Part shown: piece by piece, positions 36,531 to 47,990 of the stretch
Position numbering within the stretch: the first letter of the stretch is position 1
Layout of the letters: each line of letters opens with the position of its first letter
From: Allolobophora icterica
Taxonomy: Eukaryota; Annelida; Clitellata; Crassiclitellata; Lumbricidae
Assembly (NCBI GenBank): GCA_963556255.1
Contig: OY744613.1
Location: 39,306,286-39,370,285, forward strand
Length of the DNA stretch: 64,000 nt
Direction of reading: 5' to 3'
Notes under the pieces: generated by a model
Seen by the model: the letters and a program-made list of their open reading frames with translations, nothing else
What the model was told of the DNA's origin: nothing
Databases searched by the model: none
Position numbers and translations under genes: made by a program

Positions 36531-36756
36531 TTACCTTTCGGTTCTGGTGCGGTGTTTATTTTGAAATCCGGAAATATTTTCTGTGTAATGCAGTGTATTG
36601 TAAATCACAAGATGCAGTATGATTTATCTTTAATATATGCCTCTCATTAGAGCAGCGAGTAAGGATCGTGCATAATATACCAAATTATTCATTATTATGA
36701 CTGCAAATCTATAGAGCGTCACATCAGGAGAAACAAGTCAGTGGCGTTCCACACCT

Positions 36757-37738
36757 AAAAATATAGCACCCCAAAATTCTCCTGTTAGCTTGGAATCTGA
36801 ATTTGATAATATTAAGGATTGGGCCTCCAGGAACAGAATGACACTTAATTTTTTCAAGACTAAAGAAATTGTATTTCATAGACCGAGTCCACGACACTTA
36901 TATCTTCCGGATCCTATCAGCAATGTTGAAAGAGTGAAAATTGTCAAATTGCTGGGTGTTCTATTTCGAGAAGACTTAAAATTTGATGACCATGTTTCAT
37001 TTATTTTGAAGATATGCAGCCAACGCCTATACCCCCTAAAAGTCCTCCGATCTCAAGGAATGCCTCCCAGCAAACTAAAGAACATTTTTCAAGCCCTTGT
37101 AGTCTCCCGACTAACGTATGCCATACCATCTTGGGGGGGGATTCCTGTCGGCTGAACTGGGTGGAAAAATTGAATCTTTTTTGCGCAGGGCTGGGCGCAG
37201 TAACCTCTTTAAATTAGTGGTGATGGTTTAACTTTAGAGAAGATTTGTGAAAAAATTGAATTGAAGTTCTTCAAAAGCATTCAGTCACCCCAACACTGTC
37301 TTCACCAATTACTGCCTGCAGAGCACCTTCATAAATTCAACTTAAGAAAAAGGGGACATCCATTTGAATTACCGCACTTTAATACATTGCTACATAAGAA
37401 ATCCTTCATCATTCGCTCACTGTACAACTATAAAAACTGGGTTAATGCTGGTTCTAGTACCTGTTCTGATATCTAAACTGGCTCTTTTTGTAGATCATAG
37501 TAATGCTTATGTTCCTTAGATCATAACTTTAGTTATAGATAGGCCTATGTTTGTAAATAAGACATTATCGAATTGTTTATAATACTGTATATGTATGTAA
37601 ATAAGACATTATAGAATTGTTTGTAATACTGCTTGTGTTTAAACTGTCTTACAGTGTTACTGATATTGTGATCTTTTTGTATGTATTGTTGTAAAGTATG
37701 AGCGTTTGTCTTCTACTAATAAAAGATTACTTACTTAA
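36757..37738 (+). mobile_element. Young 5'-truncated LINE insertion (copy A only)
   Basis: Copy B has the uninterrupted site 'ccacacctaacagagc' (about 53618). The insert encodes RT thumb and C-terminal sequence: FDNIKDWASRNRMTLNFFKT, VKLLGVLFREDLKFDDHV-like, RLTYAIPSWGG, then in shifted frame KFNLRKRGHPFELP. It ends 'actaataaaagattacttactta', a polyadenylation-like signal plus short TTAC tail. Only a few frameshifts, consistent with recent arrival. Confidence 0.85.
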
Positions 37739-38149
37739 CAGAGCAAAGTCACGATGGATTAGTATAGTTTACTTGAACTTCAAAATAACTTATCGTTAAA
37801 ATAGTTATCATCTGCTGTTTAATAAATTATGACTGTGGTTTTTAATTTTAATCACCTGATCCTAGCTATCCGGTGCGCTTTTAGGTCATTCTTAAAACAT
37901 AATATAATTGCTTCGTTGACGCATAATCATAATCGATTTAAGGTTTCAAAGCTTCGAGTTAAACTGTAACCAAAGTTGTAGTCCGTTGAAGAAACCCGGT
38001 TAAAGCTGATGATGTAGGAGGTCCATACATCAAGCTACGATAAGAAAGTTGGAACAGATGACTTTCATATTTAGAACTTGTATGACATAGAAGCCCGAGA
38101 TCACAATTCTGTCCTGGCACTGTGTTGTTCTTCTTAACTACTTCACGCC

Positions 38150-38310
38150 TTTGAGATTTTGTTTGAAATGGTTTCTAGTAGATTAGCGACTGCCTCATTC
38201 AAATCACAGCTGAAGACCTATCTGTTTAAACTTTCGTTGACTGTCAATGATTTCTCTAACTCATGTACAGCGCCCTTTTCTAGGCTTCGACTCAGCTACG
38301 GCGCTATAGG
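38150..38310 (+). mobile_element. LINE tail preceding (ATT)n (copy A)
   Basis: Encodes SRLATASFKSQLKTYLFKLS, a LINE ORF2 terminus, then 'cagcgccctttt...ggcgctatagggcc' and the (ATT)n array. Copy B keeps only 'ggcgctatagggcctatcagttgtcttattatt' (about 53828-53860), so the body was deleted there. Confidence 0.75.
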
Positions 38311-38322
38311 GCCTATCAGTTG

Positions 38323-38848
<526 letters not shown>

Positions 38849-38929
38849 CTTGTAGCACAACAGTCATTACTAACAAATGATTAGCATCCAATACAACCAG
38901 GATACAAAATCTTCGATAATTGTTTTCAG

Positions 38930-39024
38930 CAACCCCAAACCGGATGTCTACGAAGCTCCATGGTGCTATGTTAAAAGCGGAGACAATGCAAATAATACTA
39001 CTGAATACTGTGACGTTTGCTTAC
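38930..39024 (+). CDS. Kringle K2 second half (copy A)
   Basis: Acceptor 'ttgttttcag|C', donor 'TTAC|GTAAGT'. The 95-nt exon (phase 2 to 1) continues the split kringle: NPKPDVYEAPWCYVKSG, then TTEYCDVC. Joining to 33522 restores the Arg codon (CG + C). The kringle keeps PWCY and EYC but has Lys in place of the first Asp of the lysine-binding pair (KPD), and again a short CxxC ending. The ORF continues past the donor into an intron with no further homology. Confidence 0.9.
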
Positions 39025-39435
39025 GTAAGTTTACAAATTCGATATTTTGTGTAAATAAAAAATACAAATCTGTCATATGAGAGTTTCGGAGAAACCAGGC
39101 AAAACAAAAACATCACATCAACGGAAAAGCTATCGTATCTGCAGGGCCCACGAGTCGGGAAGTACAGGGCGCGTATACACAACAAGCCAGCCGCTGATCT
39201 TTGCCAAAATATTAATGAATGTGAAGGAGCCACAAACGACACAACACTCACTCAAGGCACACACCCACAAACAGACATACGAGGCAAGAGAACGAATCCA
39301 CTTGAAAGTCCTAGCTGTCACTATAGCTTACAACTTCCGGCAATATTTCGGACCTTTGTGAATTGCTTCTTCATTCAAACTACTCCGTTCTACCTGCTCA
39401 TTCTGTCTTAGTCTCAAATCACTACTCGCCTTAAG

Positions 39436-39531
39436 CTTTCCAACCGATCCGTTGGCCATAGGGCATCTTTTCCAACTGATCCGTTGGCCATAGGGGATCT
39501 TTTCCAACCGATCCGTTGGCCATAGCGCATC
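39436..39531. repeat. 31-32-bp triplication (copy A only)
   Basis: 'ttttccaaccgatccgttgg' + 'ccatagggcatc' occurs three times; copy B has it once (about 54464-54495). Confidence 0.85.
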
Positions 39532-39860
39532 TTGACTCGAGAACGAACTCGCTCTGAATTCTGAGATTGATCAGAAATGAGATACAATAATTAGAACTCA
39601 AATGAATTGATGTATCTATCGTATCTATGAGGTATCTATTTTATAGAATAAAATTGGTTTGGTGATAAGCATAAAAGACTAAACATAATCTTTTTGTACT
39701 TATCTAAATAAGATACATATAGTCTTTTTTAATCGTCTTTCTTATGCTTCCCTAAGAGGCCCTATAGTCTTTTTGCGAATCTAGTCCACAGACTGGATTG
39801 ACGCTCTGCGTCTATCACAAACGGAGTTTATAGCTTCTGCCACCTGTATCAGATTGACTC

Positions 39861-41138
39861 GGTACACTTAGTCCCCGGAGTCAGTCGCTAAGGAGTTAGC
39901 GACTGACTTGATGAGTTAGCGACTGACTTAGCGACTCAGTCGACTAAGTCGCATGCTTATCGACTGACTAAGTCGCTTAGACTTATCGACTGCCTTAGCG
40001 ACTTGCTATTGACTTCTCATGTAATCAGGTATGTCTATTGGACATACCTGATTACCTAACAATACAATGCACTTCATCGCATACTGTACTGACCGTGCCA
40101 TCATTCCCGTGGGCATTAGATGGAACTCATATGAGCTCTATACGGGTCCAATAAGGGAATATGGGCTCCGCTCCATGTGGACATGCTGACAGGGGACAGA
40201 ACGATGACCGTGAAATTAATATTAATGTGAATTAGTGAAATTGAACGTTCGATAAATCGAATAAAGCATGGAGGATTTTAACAGTACCCGATCTTACGGC
40301 CAACCAGTTGGCCGAAACTGCTGATGTGTGGCTCTTTCAGGCAGTAGCAGAGAACGAGAATCATGTACTGTGGCACTTATTTCCAGTGTGAGAATTGTAG
40401 AACAAGACTGGGGATTAGACTTTGATCCATGTGGAGTTGAACATTTTATACGTATTTTGCAAACTGATGTCATCGAAATTTGAATGCAGCAGATTTCACC
40501 GCTAGCAGTTTTTCAAGTCAAACTCGAATCAAAATCAATTCCTTTGTTGAGAAAATTCAAAAATACATACATGTACACCATGGAAATTTCTCCACTTTGT
40601 CAAGGATTCACAATCAAATAATATTAAGTCACACCAGCACAACTAAGTGGTTGGAAACGACCCCTGGGGTGTGCAATGAAGACTTAACTGTGGCGTCCTA
40701 AGAAAGATCAGGGGTTGAACCCCTAAACCCCGACAATTCTCACCCTGCTTATTCCCCCCTCTTCGTAATCATCAACACCATCTTCGTAATAGAATGCATA
40801 AATTCACTTTACCGAATAAAAGAAACAACAACTATAACCTCCATATTAAATGTAAGAACTCTAACTAATAGAGGAAACAATTTCTCTTATAATGTGCCAA
40901 GTTGTGGCTTAGCTTGTTTTCCTCAACAAACGATTATTATATTGTATTGTATTGTTAGTGTTGCACATGTACTGCTGCTGATGTCTTCGTCAAATCGAAA
41001 TTCGGAAACCGCGGTTAAAACAACAAGTAAAATATTAAGTGAACTAAGTCGCTAGCAGTCGATAGCCTAGCGACTGGTTTCGACTTGAGGGTTTAGCGGT
41101 GGCGGCGGATGGCGGCGGCGCCGGGGACTAGGTACGCT
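39861..41138. mobile_element. TIR element TAGTCCCCGG with 8-bp TSD (copy A only)
   Basis: Element 39869-41130 (1262 bp). Perfect 10-bp TIR TAGTCCCCGG. TSDs GGTACACT and GGTACGCT; the empty site 'ctcggtacactccattg' is in copy B at about 54840. The left subterminal zone (39885-40015) is packed with TAGCGACT/AGTCGCTA words in both orientations, with a smaller set at the right (41045-41085). A perfect 15-bp hairpin stem lies at 40021-40055. No transposase ORF. TSD length and subterminal repeats suggest hAT or P-like mobilisation. Confidence 0.85.
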
Positions 41139-41219
41139 CCGTTGCTGTCGTGGGCCCTTCTTTATGGAACTGCCTTCTCTTGGTACTGCGTGGGACTCTA
41201 CTTGTTGGGTTCTCTCTCT

Positions 41220-42636
41220 GTGTCTCTCAGGGCCGTTTTATCCACTAGGCACAGTAGGCACTGTGCCTAGGGCCTACGAAGCTTTCAGGGGCCTACGAAA
41301 GTCTGAAAATGAGCTATTAAATGATTGACCGGGGAAATGAAAAAAGGAAAATTGAAAACATCAGCAAGTTCAAATTTAATACTTTGTACTGAAACAGTTT
41401 AAATTAAGCTGTGCCAGCCTACGTTACATGTATATGAACTTTGCGGCTCTTTGCATTAGCAAACTCACATATTAGTTATAACATCTTCAAATGTCATTTT
41501 CCGCATTAAGTCGTTTTCAATTGAAAGCAGTGCCGTTAGCTTTAATCCAGTGTTGACAGTTTAGTTGGAGTTGTATTACTTAATCGTAATATCCAAACTT
41601 CTAAGGCGCCACTCGAAGGCCAAGCGCAGGGCACCAGCCTATTCACGATCGCTACGTCAGATCAGAGGGGATTTCCAGGGAGTAGGCGTAGTCCAAAAAA
41701 GGTCCGAGTCCGATTCCCAGAGGGTCAGATCAAGCAAGGAGACAGAGCAGCTGTCAAGGCGGGTGTCATTAATTTTTAGGGCGAGAAGAATTGGAAGGCG
41801 AAAGGTCAGATGAGTCAGGGTAGGAGTACTTGAAAAGGCGAGACTTCAATTTTGAGTTGACCGCCTGGTGGTGATAGATAGAGGAACTTGAGGAGGAAGA
41901 GGAGGAGGAGGAGGAGGAGGAGGACAGGTTGCAATTATGATGGAGGAACTGAGAATCTGCGGAATTCATGTAAGTTCGTTCCAGAGACGTGGTGCGGTCA
42001 CTGCGATGTTCGATGTGACTCGGTTGGAGAACTTGAGATGAGAAGTGACTGGGAGTCGGGAAAGACTGAGATCGGAGGAGGATCGGGTGGAGCGGGTTGC
42101 CTGGATGGTGAAGAGATCACGGAGGTACTTGGGATGGGGATATTTATAGAATTGTAGGCTGGTGATAGGACTTTGAAGTGGATTCGTTCTGGGATTTTTA
42201 ACCAGTGGCGTGATTTGAGGATGGGAGTGATATGGTGATGTCTGGGCGTTCTAGTGAAAGCTCTGGCTAGTGAGTTTTGGATACGTAGAAGACGCTTGAT
42301 TTGTGTGGAATCAAGGTTATGGAAGAGGGAATTGCAGTAATCAAGCTTTGAATGAACAATGGAAGCAGCAATAGTGGAGGCAGTTTTAAGGTCGAGCATA
42401 GGCCGGATGCGTGGGAAGTCACGAATGTGGATAAAGCAGGAGCGCGAGAGGTTGGAGATGTGGTTACAGGACAGGTGTGGATCAAAAAGTGACACCATGA
42501 TTGCGGACAGGGGAGTCTACGGTGAATGTAAGAGACGATGAGTTAGACTCAGTTAGTCGATAGGGCGTATGGAAGGGCCTACGAATGCAAGAGTGCCTAG
42601 GGCCTACGAAGACCTTAAAACGGCCCTTGTGTCTCT
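41220..42636. mobile_element. hAT-like element with nested LINE (copy A only)
   Basis: Element 41228-42628 flanked by GTGTCTCT on both sides. Termini (C)AGGGCCGTTTTA and its inverse TAAAACGGCCCT(T). Just inside lies 'ctaggcacagtaggcactgtgcctagggcctacgaag' at the left and 'gcctagggcctacgaag' at the right, a subterminal signature I associate with hAT MITEs. About 1 kb of its interior is a minus-strand LINE fragment, so the 1401 bp is a nested insertion. Copy B runs through the site without it. Confidence 0.85.
41590..42520 (-). mobile_element. LINE ORF2 C-terminal fragment nested in a hAT element
   Basis: Frame 41998-42498 reads CNHISNLSRSCFIHIRDFPR, then IAASIVHSKLDYCNSLFHNL, RIQNSLARAFTRTPRHHHIT, LKSRHWLKIPERIHFKVL: a well-preserved post-RT region. 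The tail at 41590-41640 is 'aacttctaaggcgccactcg...'. Confidence 0.85.
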
Positions 42637-43003
42637 CTGTCTGTCTGTCTGTCTGTCTGTCTGTATGTCTCTCTGTGTTTGTGTGTGTGTGTGTTCGTAA
42701 TTTAAAGTCTCTTCTATTTCCGCGAAGCTCACACTCTGAGCGCGCATCTGAATACCATACCAAGACTACATAATTATACTTTTAATGATTGTCGAGTCCA
42801 TAGGCTAGACGCGGTACGTCTATCACATGTGAAGTTCATGGTATAAAAAGACAAATCAAACAACTTCAAATTATTTCCCGACTTGTACGCAAAATGATGA
42901 CAGTACGCAATCAAATAGGCCTAGCTATACGTTAACAAACAGTAGACTAAAATTTATTTCCCAAGGGACTCATGGAATAATCTAAGCTTTCTAACATACA
43001 TAA

Positions 43004-43006
<3 letters not shown>

Positions 43007-43034
<28 letters not shown>

Positions 43035-43200
43035 TCTTTTATTGAAGCCGTTTGAAAACAAAGCGGTATCAACAAAAAAGTATCAGCATTTGCAACAAAA
43101 GGAGACCCAGAAAGGATAAATAATCTGGCTATGTAGGGCCACCTCAGGTTCAATACTATCACAATAAATGTCATTTTAAAAGTCCTTCAATCAATATTCT
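43007..43200 (-). mobile_element. LINE 3' end with (CAAT)n
   Basis: (CAAT)n at 43007-43031 then 'cttttattgaagccgtttgaaaac' and 'aggagacccagaaaggataaa'. On the minus strand this is a LINE 3' UTR with (ATTG)n tail, the same family as 25404-26262 by tail type. Confidence 0.55.
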
Positions 43201-43319
43201 AATCAGTTACTTCGATCACGAAAAAAGAAGTGAACACGATAAATCTAAATTAAAACTTAATTAAATGGTATATGTGGAATCCAAAACAAAATTAGTGCAA
43301 TTGCAGCAAACGGTTAACA

Positions 43320-43500
43320 TTATACCAGGGCATATTTTGACTGTATAACTAGTGGGACAAATGTCCCAATAGTCTTAGGATTTGTCCCAGTAGTGAGGCT
43401 GATTTGTCCCAGGCAATGTATGTTTAAACTATAACTAGTGGGACAAATGTTGCAGGAGTTTTAAGATTTGTCCCAGTAGTAAAATGAAAATTAGTAAAAT
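43320..43500. repeat. Short inverted/direct repeat set around GGGACAAAT
   Basis: 'actagtgggacaaatg' occurs twice (about 43349, 43434) and 'atttgtcccagtagt' twice in the opposite sense (about 43381, 43465), giving two small hairpin units in tandem. Confidence 0.6.
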
Positions 43501-43849
43501 GCATTGTCGGTTCCGAAGATAAAGTTATGAAATTCCGGAAAAAAAGTCATCAGATTGATGGAATTCCCGGCAAAGTCGTATTAGACATTGCAATACCAAG
43601 TTTCACGTCAAATGGAAAGCAAAGCCCATACATACATGTAGAGGCCGCTAGGTAGGCAGAGATTCAGATCCTGAACTTTCAAGACTACCCCGATCGTATC
43701 CAATGTCTGGTACATGGGTAGACATTGAAAGAATGTGAGGAAGCAAGCGCCGAAGCGGCTCACCTCTAACAAATACAGAGAATAGGGTTCGTTGCAGAGC
43801 TTCCCACCAGGATCCTAGGCAGACCCGAAAGGTAACTCTGATGCCTCTA

Positions 43850-44345
43850 CTCTATATCCTCTAAGCCACAACCCTGGTGTATACATTCATATGCACCAGA
43901 GTTGACTATGGCAATGCTATTTATGCGGGCTTAACCCTATCACGCATTAATCGCCTGCAATCTGTTCTCAAATGCGGCGACTAGCCTGATAGGTGGCATA
44001 CCTAAGTTCGGAATGTATCAAGCTTTATACAGAAGGAACTGCACTGGTTGCCTATGCATAAACGCATTGAGTTTAAGATTGAAATGCTTCTGCGTAATTG
44101 TCTTGCAGCCCGTGCACCAGTCTGTCTTAGGGAGCTTTGCGTGCTGGTATCATCCTAACCAGGCCGTAGTTCCCTTCGTTCTACCGCACAAGGTGACCTG
44201 CGTGGCTCGAAACTTCCACAGTGCTTGCAACTTCTTGGTCTGTTTTGCTCCTTTTCCGCAAGCGTTTGAAAAACATTCTTTTCGATCATGGTTTGGTGTT
44301 GTCAGGTCTGGAGCGGCTCTGAGGAGTTTCTTTTGAAATTGCGCT
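43850..44345 (+). mobile_element. LINE ORF2 C-terminal fragment
   Basis: Decayed + strand frames show FICTRVDYGNAIYAGLTLSRINR, ELHWLPMHKRIEFKIEMLL and the tail 'tctgaggagtttcttttgaaattgcgctatgcaaattt'. Same family as 45430-45690 and 62385-62905. Confidence 0.65.
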
Positions 44346-44873
44346 ATGCAAATTTACGATTACGATAGATGGATCAAGAGCGTATGTTCTTAATGTCAAT
44401 ATATTATACGAAGAATGGTAGATTGGGAAGGTAACGTCGACAAGGAGAGGTGCGCTTAATGCAGAAGACCGATAGTATCCTCGTTCGAACCCTGTGACCC
44501 ATAAACTGACGACGCTCAATAGTTGAAGACTTCATTAAAAGTGCAGTGTACAGCTGTTACTCTTCATGACGACAACGAAGACGACGACGAATATTACATG
44601 TTCAAGATCAACGTTTGTCTACAAAGGCTGTAGTAAATAAAGAGACCATGTTTCGTAAAGTAGCAGCCAATACTCACTTGAGTTGAAGTCTACCAGTGTG
44701 GTCATGGTTTTAATAGACCTATTTGCGCCACAGCAAGCAGCAACTACATTTATTTTTTAATGAATTTAATAAATATACATGTTTCACAGTATATAGTTCA
44801 GAAAATGTACTTCGCATACTGTTGCGGTGAACGGTGAAAATTGTATTAAGTTTGTTGGTCGTTTATTTTGCAG

Positions 44874-45119
44874 CCTTTCAGGGCGACATTGATCATATCC
44901 AAGGCCGCTACTTAAGTCTATTCGCAACGAATGAGATTCATCTATCTGTCCCAGATTGCCTTAGCTGGTGCCTTACCTACGTGAGCTGCCAAGGAATTAT
45001 CATTAATAAAGGGCATGAAAATGTATGTAATCATGTCACGTCGTCTGATGGCCAGGTAATGCAAGACTCTACATGGGATCAATACATTATTCGGCGCGTC
45101 TGCACATCACGAGCGAAAG
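44874..45119 (+). CDS. PAN/apple-like domain exon 1
   Basis: Acceptor 'ttattttgcag|CC', donor 'AAAG|GTAAGC', 246 nt, phase 1-1. About 80 residues with five cysteines in a PAN-like arrangement: DCLSWCLTYVSCQGI in the first half, VCNHV centrally, then WDQYIIRRVC at the end. The C-x3-C-x5-C cluster, short hydrophobic strand and closing W...C are typical of apple/PAN folds; the exact subfamily cannot be fixed by eye. It lies downstream of the copy A kringles and in frame with them. Family assignment is less certain than for the kringles. Confidence 0.72.
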
Positions 45120-45429
45120 GTAAGCATTACGAAACGCTACCTCGGAGCCTTTCAAACCTCTGGCTCAGTTTAGTTATATGCACTGCACACAAATCAAAAC
45201 TTTACTCATTCTATTTTACTCATTATAAATTTGTATACCGTCAATTATCTTCCTTGATCTTACATATAGCAAATTTTACCTCTTCCTGTAGAAATTTGTG
45301 GCATCTTTTCCTCTGTGTTGTTTACTGAAAACTCGGTGACAACTGTAAGGTCGTTGTAATGTGTCGACGTTTAGTAGTTGTTCACAGTGTTCCTTTAATC
45401 GTTCTGTATTGCATTGTTTATGTAGGCCC

Positions 45430-45690
45430 CTATCGGTTTCGTTCATATATGACCATTCGTTCTACCTCTGAAAATGACTTGTTTTATCTACGTGCTCGAA
45501 CTGCCACGGTGCAGCACAGAAGATCTCTGTGGTCTCTTCACCTCTTTGGAACGGATTGTCTGCCAACGGCCAACATGAGCTCCTTTGCTTTCCTTTACGT
45601 GTGCTTGAAACCATTTCTTATGTCGCAGTCTGTGTTGTCAGGTCGAAGTTGCTCTGATTAGTTCTTCAATAGACGCTATATAAATCTCCA
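45430..45690 (+). mobile_element. LINE tail in the PAN1-PAN2 intron
   Basis: Contains ARTATVQHRRSLWSLHLFG-like ORF2 terminus and 'ttgctctgattagttcttcaatagacgctatataaat'. Short, inactive. Confidence 0.6.
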
Positions 45691-45755
45691 ACTACAATTT
45701 ACAAATTGCAATGAATTTCTATTTTGAAACTATCAAATCTCTGTTTCTGTTCCAG

Positions 45756-45986
45756 GAGGAAAAGCGTATTTTGTTAATACTCTAAAACTGGGCTCCGACG
45801 CTTTTCCTTCTTCTACGACCAATGAGACGGTGGGAGAATGTGGCCAACGATGCATTGCGGATCAGAACTGTGCTTCCTATGTCTATCGTCCACGATTGTG
45901 CGTCACCGTCACTTTTATTTTGAATAGGTTCTTCATCGCGGATGATGTCAGTGAGGGACTGTTAGTACGATGTGGCTCGAATCTGA
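45756..45986 (+). CDS. PAN/apple-like domain exon 2
   Basis: Acceptor 'ctgttccag|GA', donor 'CTGA|GTGAGT', 231 nt, phase 1-1. It starts GGKAYFVNTLKLGSDAF and carries ECGQRCIADQNCASYVY, then RLCVTV and LVRCGSN: five cysteines in the same layout as the preceding PAN exon, with the classic C-x3-C-x5-C-xxY signature. It joins to the second K1 at 49280 in frame. The intron before it holds a + strand LINE tail. No second copy of this PAN pair is seen after the copy B kringles. Confidence 0.75.
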
Positions 45987-46051
45987 GTGAGTAATCACTA
46001 GGAATCTAATCTAAGTTAGAAACTTTAGAGCGCATTGTGATAATTTATTAA

Positions 46052-46230
46052 GGGGCCATCCATATATTACGTACGCAAAAATCCGGGAAAATTGGACCCT
46101 CCTCACACGTACTTTTTCCCACCCCCCACCTGCGTACGTAGGGTTGACGCACTCCTCCAGGACCAGCTGCAGAATGTGGCAGTACCAATTAAAGGTCCAT
46201 GGAGCGACTGTCTGCACTTTAGGCCAGATT
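46052..46230 (+). mobile_element. One-ended remnant of ACGTACGC-TIR element
   Basis: GGGGCCATCCATATATTACGTACGC after 'ttaa'; parallel to 1744-1925 for about 180 bp, then both diverge. Confidence 0.6.
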
Positions 46231-46936
46231 GAAGGATGAGTAATCCATGGACTCACTGCTGAGTTGTGTGATAGTTTAATAATAGCGTCCAGAGGTAAGG
46301 TGGCATACAAGTGATACCTCTCCCACAGTCCTACTTCCTCTGGTAGTACCGGATAGCTGGAAAGACTGAACTCTAGCTCACTTGAAGGCCAATCAATTTG
46401 AAATCTGTTTTCCTATGCGTAAGTAGGCCTAGTGGATTAATTAGGCCAATTAACTAATTAACAGGCCATTAATTAACCCGTTTTATTCAGTGGTCAGATT
46501 TTGATGTTCTCTTGCGCACTAAGTCCTTGTCATTAAAGAACACTAGGGCCAAAAATTTGAAAACATATCTTTCTTGGTTGTAAAGATATTTAGGTGTCCT
46601 TCTAAAAGGACGCCGGGCACATACGAGTCAAAACGCTACTAAGAATCAACTGTGTTGTTATTATAGCATATCATAATAATAATAACAGCTGTGCAGTGTC
46701 AAAACAAAAATAATACAGATAGCAGTGACTTAGTATCATAGTGCCAATGTCGTTTGATGTAAAAAAAATAAGTAAGCAAGCATTTTCTTTATTACCCAGT
46801 TGCAAACAGCATTTTGGGCACACACGTTATGCGACAAAATCATAAAGCATACGAATTGTCAGGATCTGACAGCAGTGAATACTGGCAAAGTCCAAATGTC
46901 TCAGCTTTCAATATGGTGTGATGGTGATATTTTAGT

Positions 46937-47160
46937 TCATTGACTGTGGAAGGCAGCAAAGCAGTCAACATGTAAAGAAGCAAGACATTTACTACACTGT
47001 CGTGAAACTTTCTTGCCACAATTTCCACACCTCCTCTGCTTTGGAATGCTTTCGACAGTGTGATCCATGTGGTCATATCTCACCTCTGGCAGCACTCGCT
47101 TCCTCTGCAGTATACAGGCTCCATGCTCCGTTCTGAGCGGGTTGAGGTTTTCAGAAGATA
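46937..47160 (-). pseudogene. piggyBac transposase C-terminal cysteine-rich fragment
   Basis: On the minus strand a frame ending at 46937 reads LPEVRYDHMDHTVESIPKQRR, then CGNCGKKVSRQCSKCLASLH and VDCFAAFHSQ, stop. The LPEVR(F/Y)D lead-in followed by a C-x2-C...C-x2-C...C-x2-FH zinc-binding tail is the pattern of piggyBac transposase C-termini. The catalytic DDD core is not visible upstream, so only a fragment remains. It sits in the PAN2-K1(copy B) intron on the strand opposite the host gene. Confidence 0.65.
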
Positions 47161-47286
47161 TGCATTTACAATGTGCCGTGTAAATTCCGATAGATCAAGT
47201 TTCTCAGTTGCCCTCTAATGACCATGTCTAGGCCTATAGAGCCTCCAAGCGTTGCTAACGGATGCAATGACCAAGAAGTTAATTAA

Positions 47287-47640
47287 TTAATGCATAGTTA
47301 AACGCCATTTGTACGATTTTCTTTTATGTCGGTTATCAGGACAATCACGTTGGAGGCTCCAGTAATAGTCTGCCATCATGTGTCTGTCCCATTTGCCTTG
47401 ATACCTTTCTTCCATGACCTTTATATCTTGGTGAAACCTCTCCCCTTGTTCCTCACTGACATGTCCAAGATTATATGGAAATCTATTTACGCGGCTATGA
47501 AGAAAGTGTACCTTTATGAGCATATTAGTACCCAAATTTCTTAAGTTTGTGAGCATGTTTTCCACCAGTTCCTCGTAATTGTCTGCTTAGTTGTTGCCTA
47601 AAAAGTTCTGCACAACTAAGACAAAACTTCAACAGGCAGA
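47287..47640 (-). pseudogene. C-terminal fragment of a multicopy 'ERFHQDI' invertebrate protein
   Basis: The minus-strand frame reads LVENMLTNLRNLGTNMLIKV, HFLHSRVNRFPYNLGHVSEE, QGERFHQDIKVMEERYQGKW, DRHMMADYYWSLQRDC. From memory this (EEQGERFHQDI...MMADYCW) is the end of an abundant uncharacterised protein family of arthropods, cnidarians and other invertebrates that behaves like a repeated, possibly transposon-encoded gene. Upstream, the frame extends through FLGNN with an in-frame TAA before ADNYEEL, so it is broken. It lies next to the piggyBac fragment on the same strand; whether they belong together is unknown. Confidence 0.65.
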
Positions 47641-47819
47641 AGCTTCAGGACCATTCATACATTTTGTGAAATCAGAATCCATGATAAGTTTACGATTCCA
47701 ACTTATATTGCATTCGAAGTGTCCGGAGTGGGGGTAGGTAACAGTGTCTGGACATGGTCCGGACAGGGTGTCCGGACAGTTCACAGAGTACAGAGGGACA
47801 GCAACTAACATCAAGACAT

Positions 47820-47990
47820 AATCCGAGCCAAACAAGTAAATACATACACTCATACAGGCAGACATACACACACATACAAAGACACATACGCACACAAAGA
47901 AAGACACATACGCACATATACAAAGACACATACGCACACATACAAAGAAGCATACAAACACACATACAAGGACACAAACACACGGACGCG
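47820..47990. repeat. Degenerate (ACACATACGCAC)n-like repeat
   Basis: Runs of 'acacatacgcacacaaagaa' and variants, about 20-bp period; ORFs on both strands are repeat artefacts. Confidence 0.7.
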
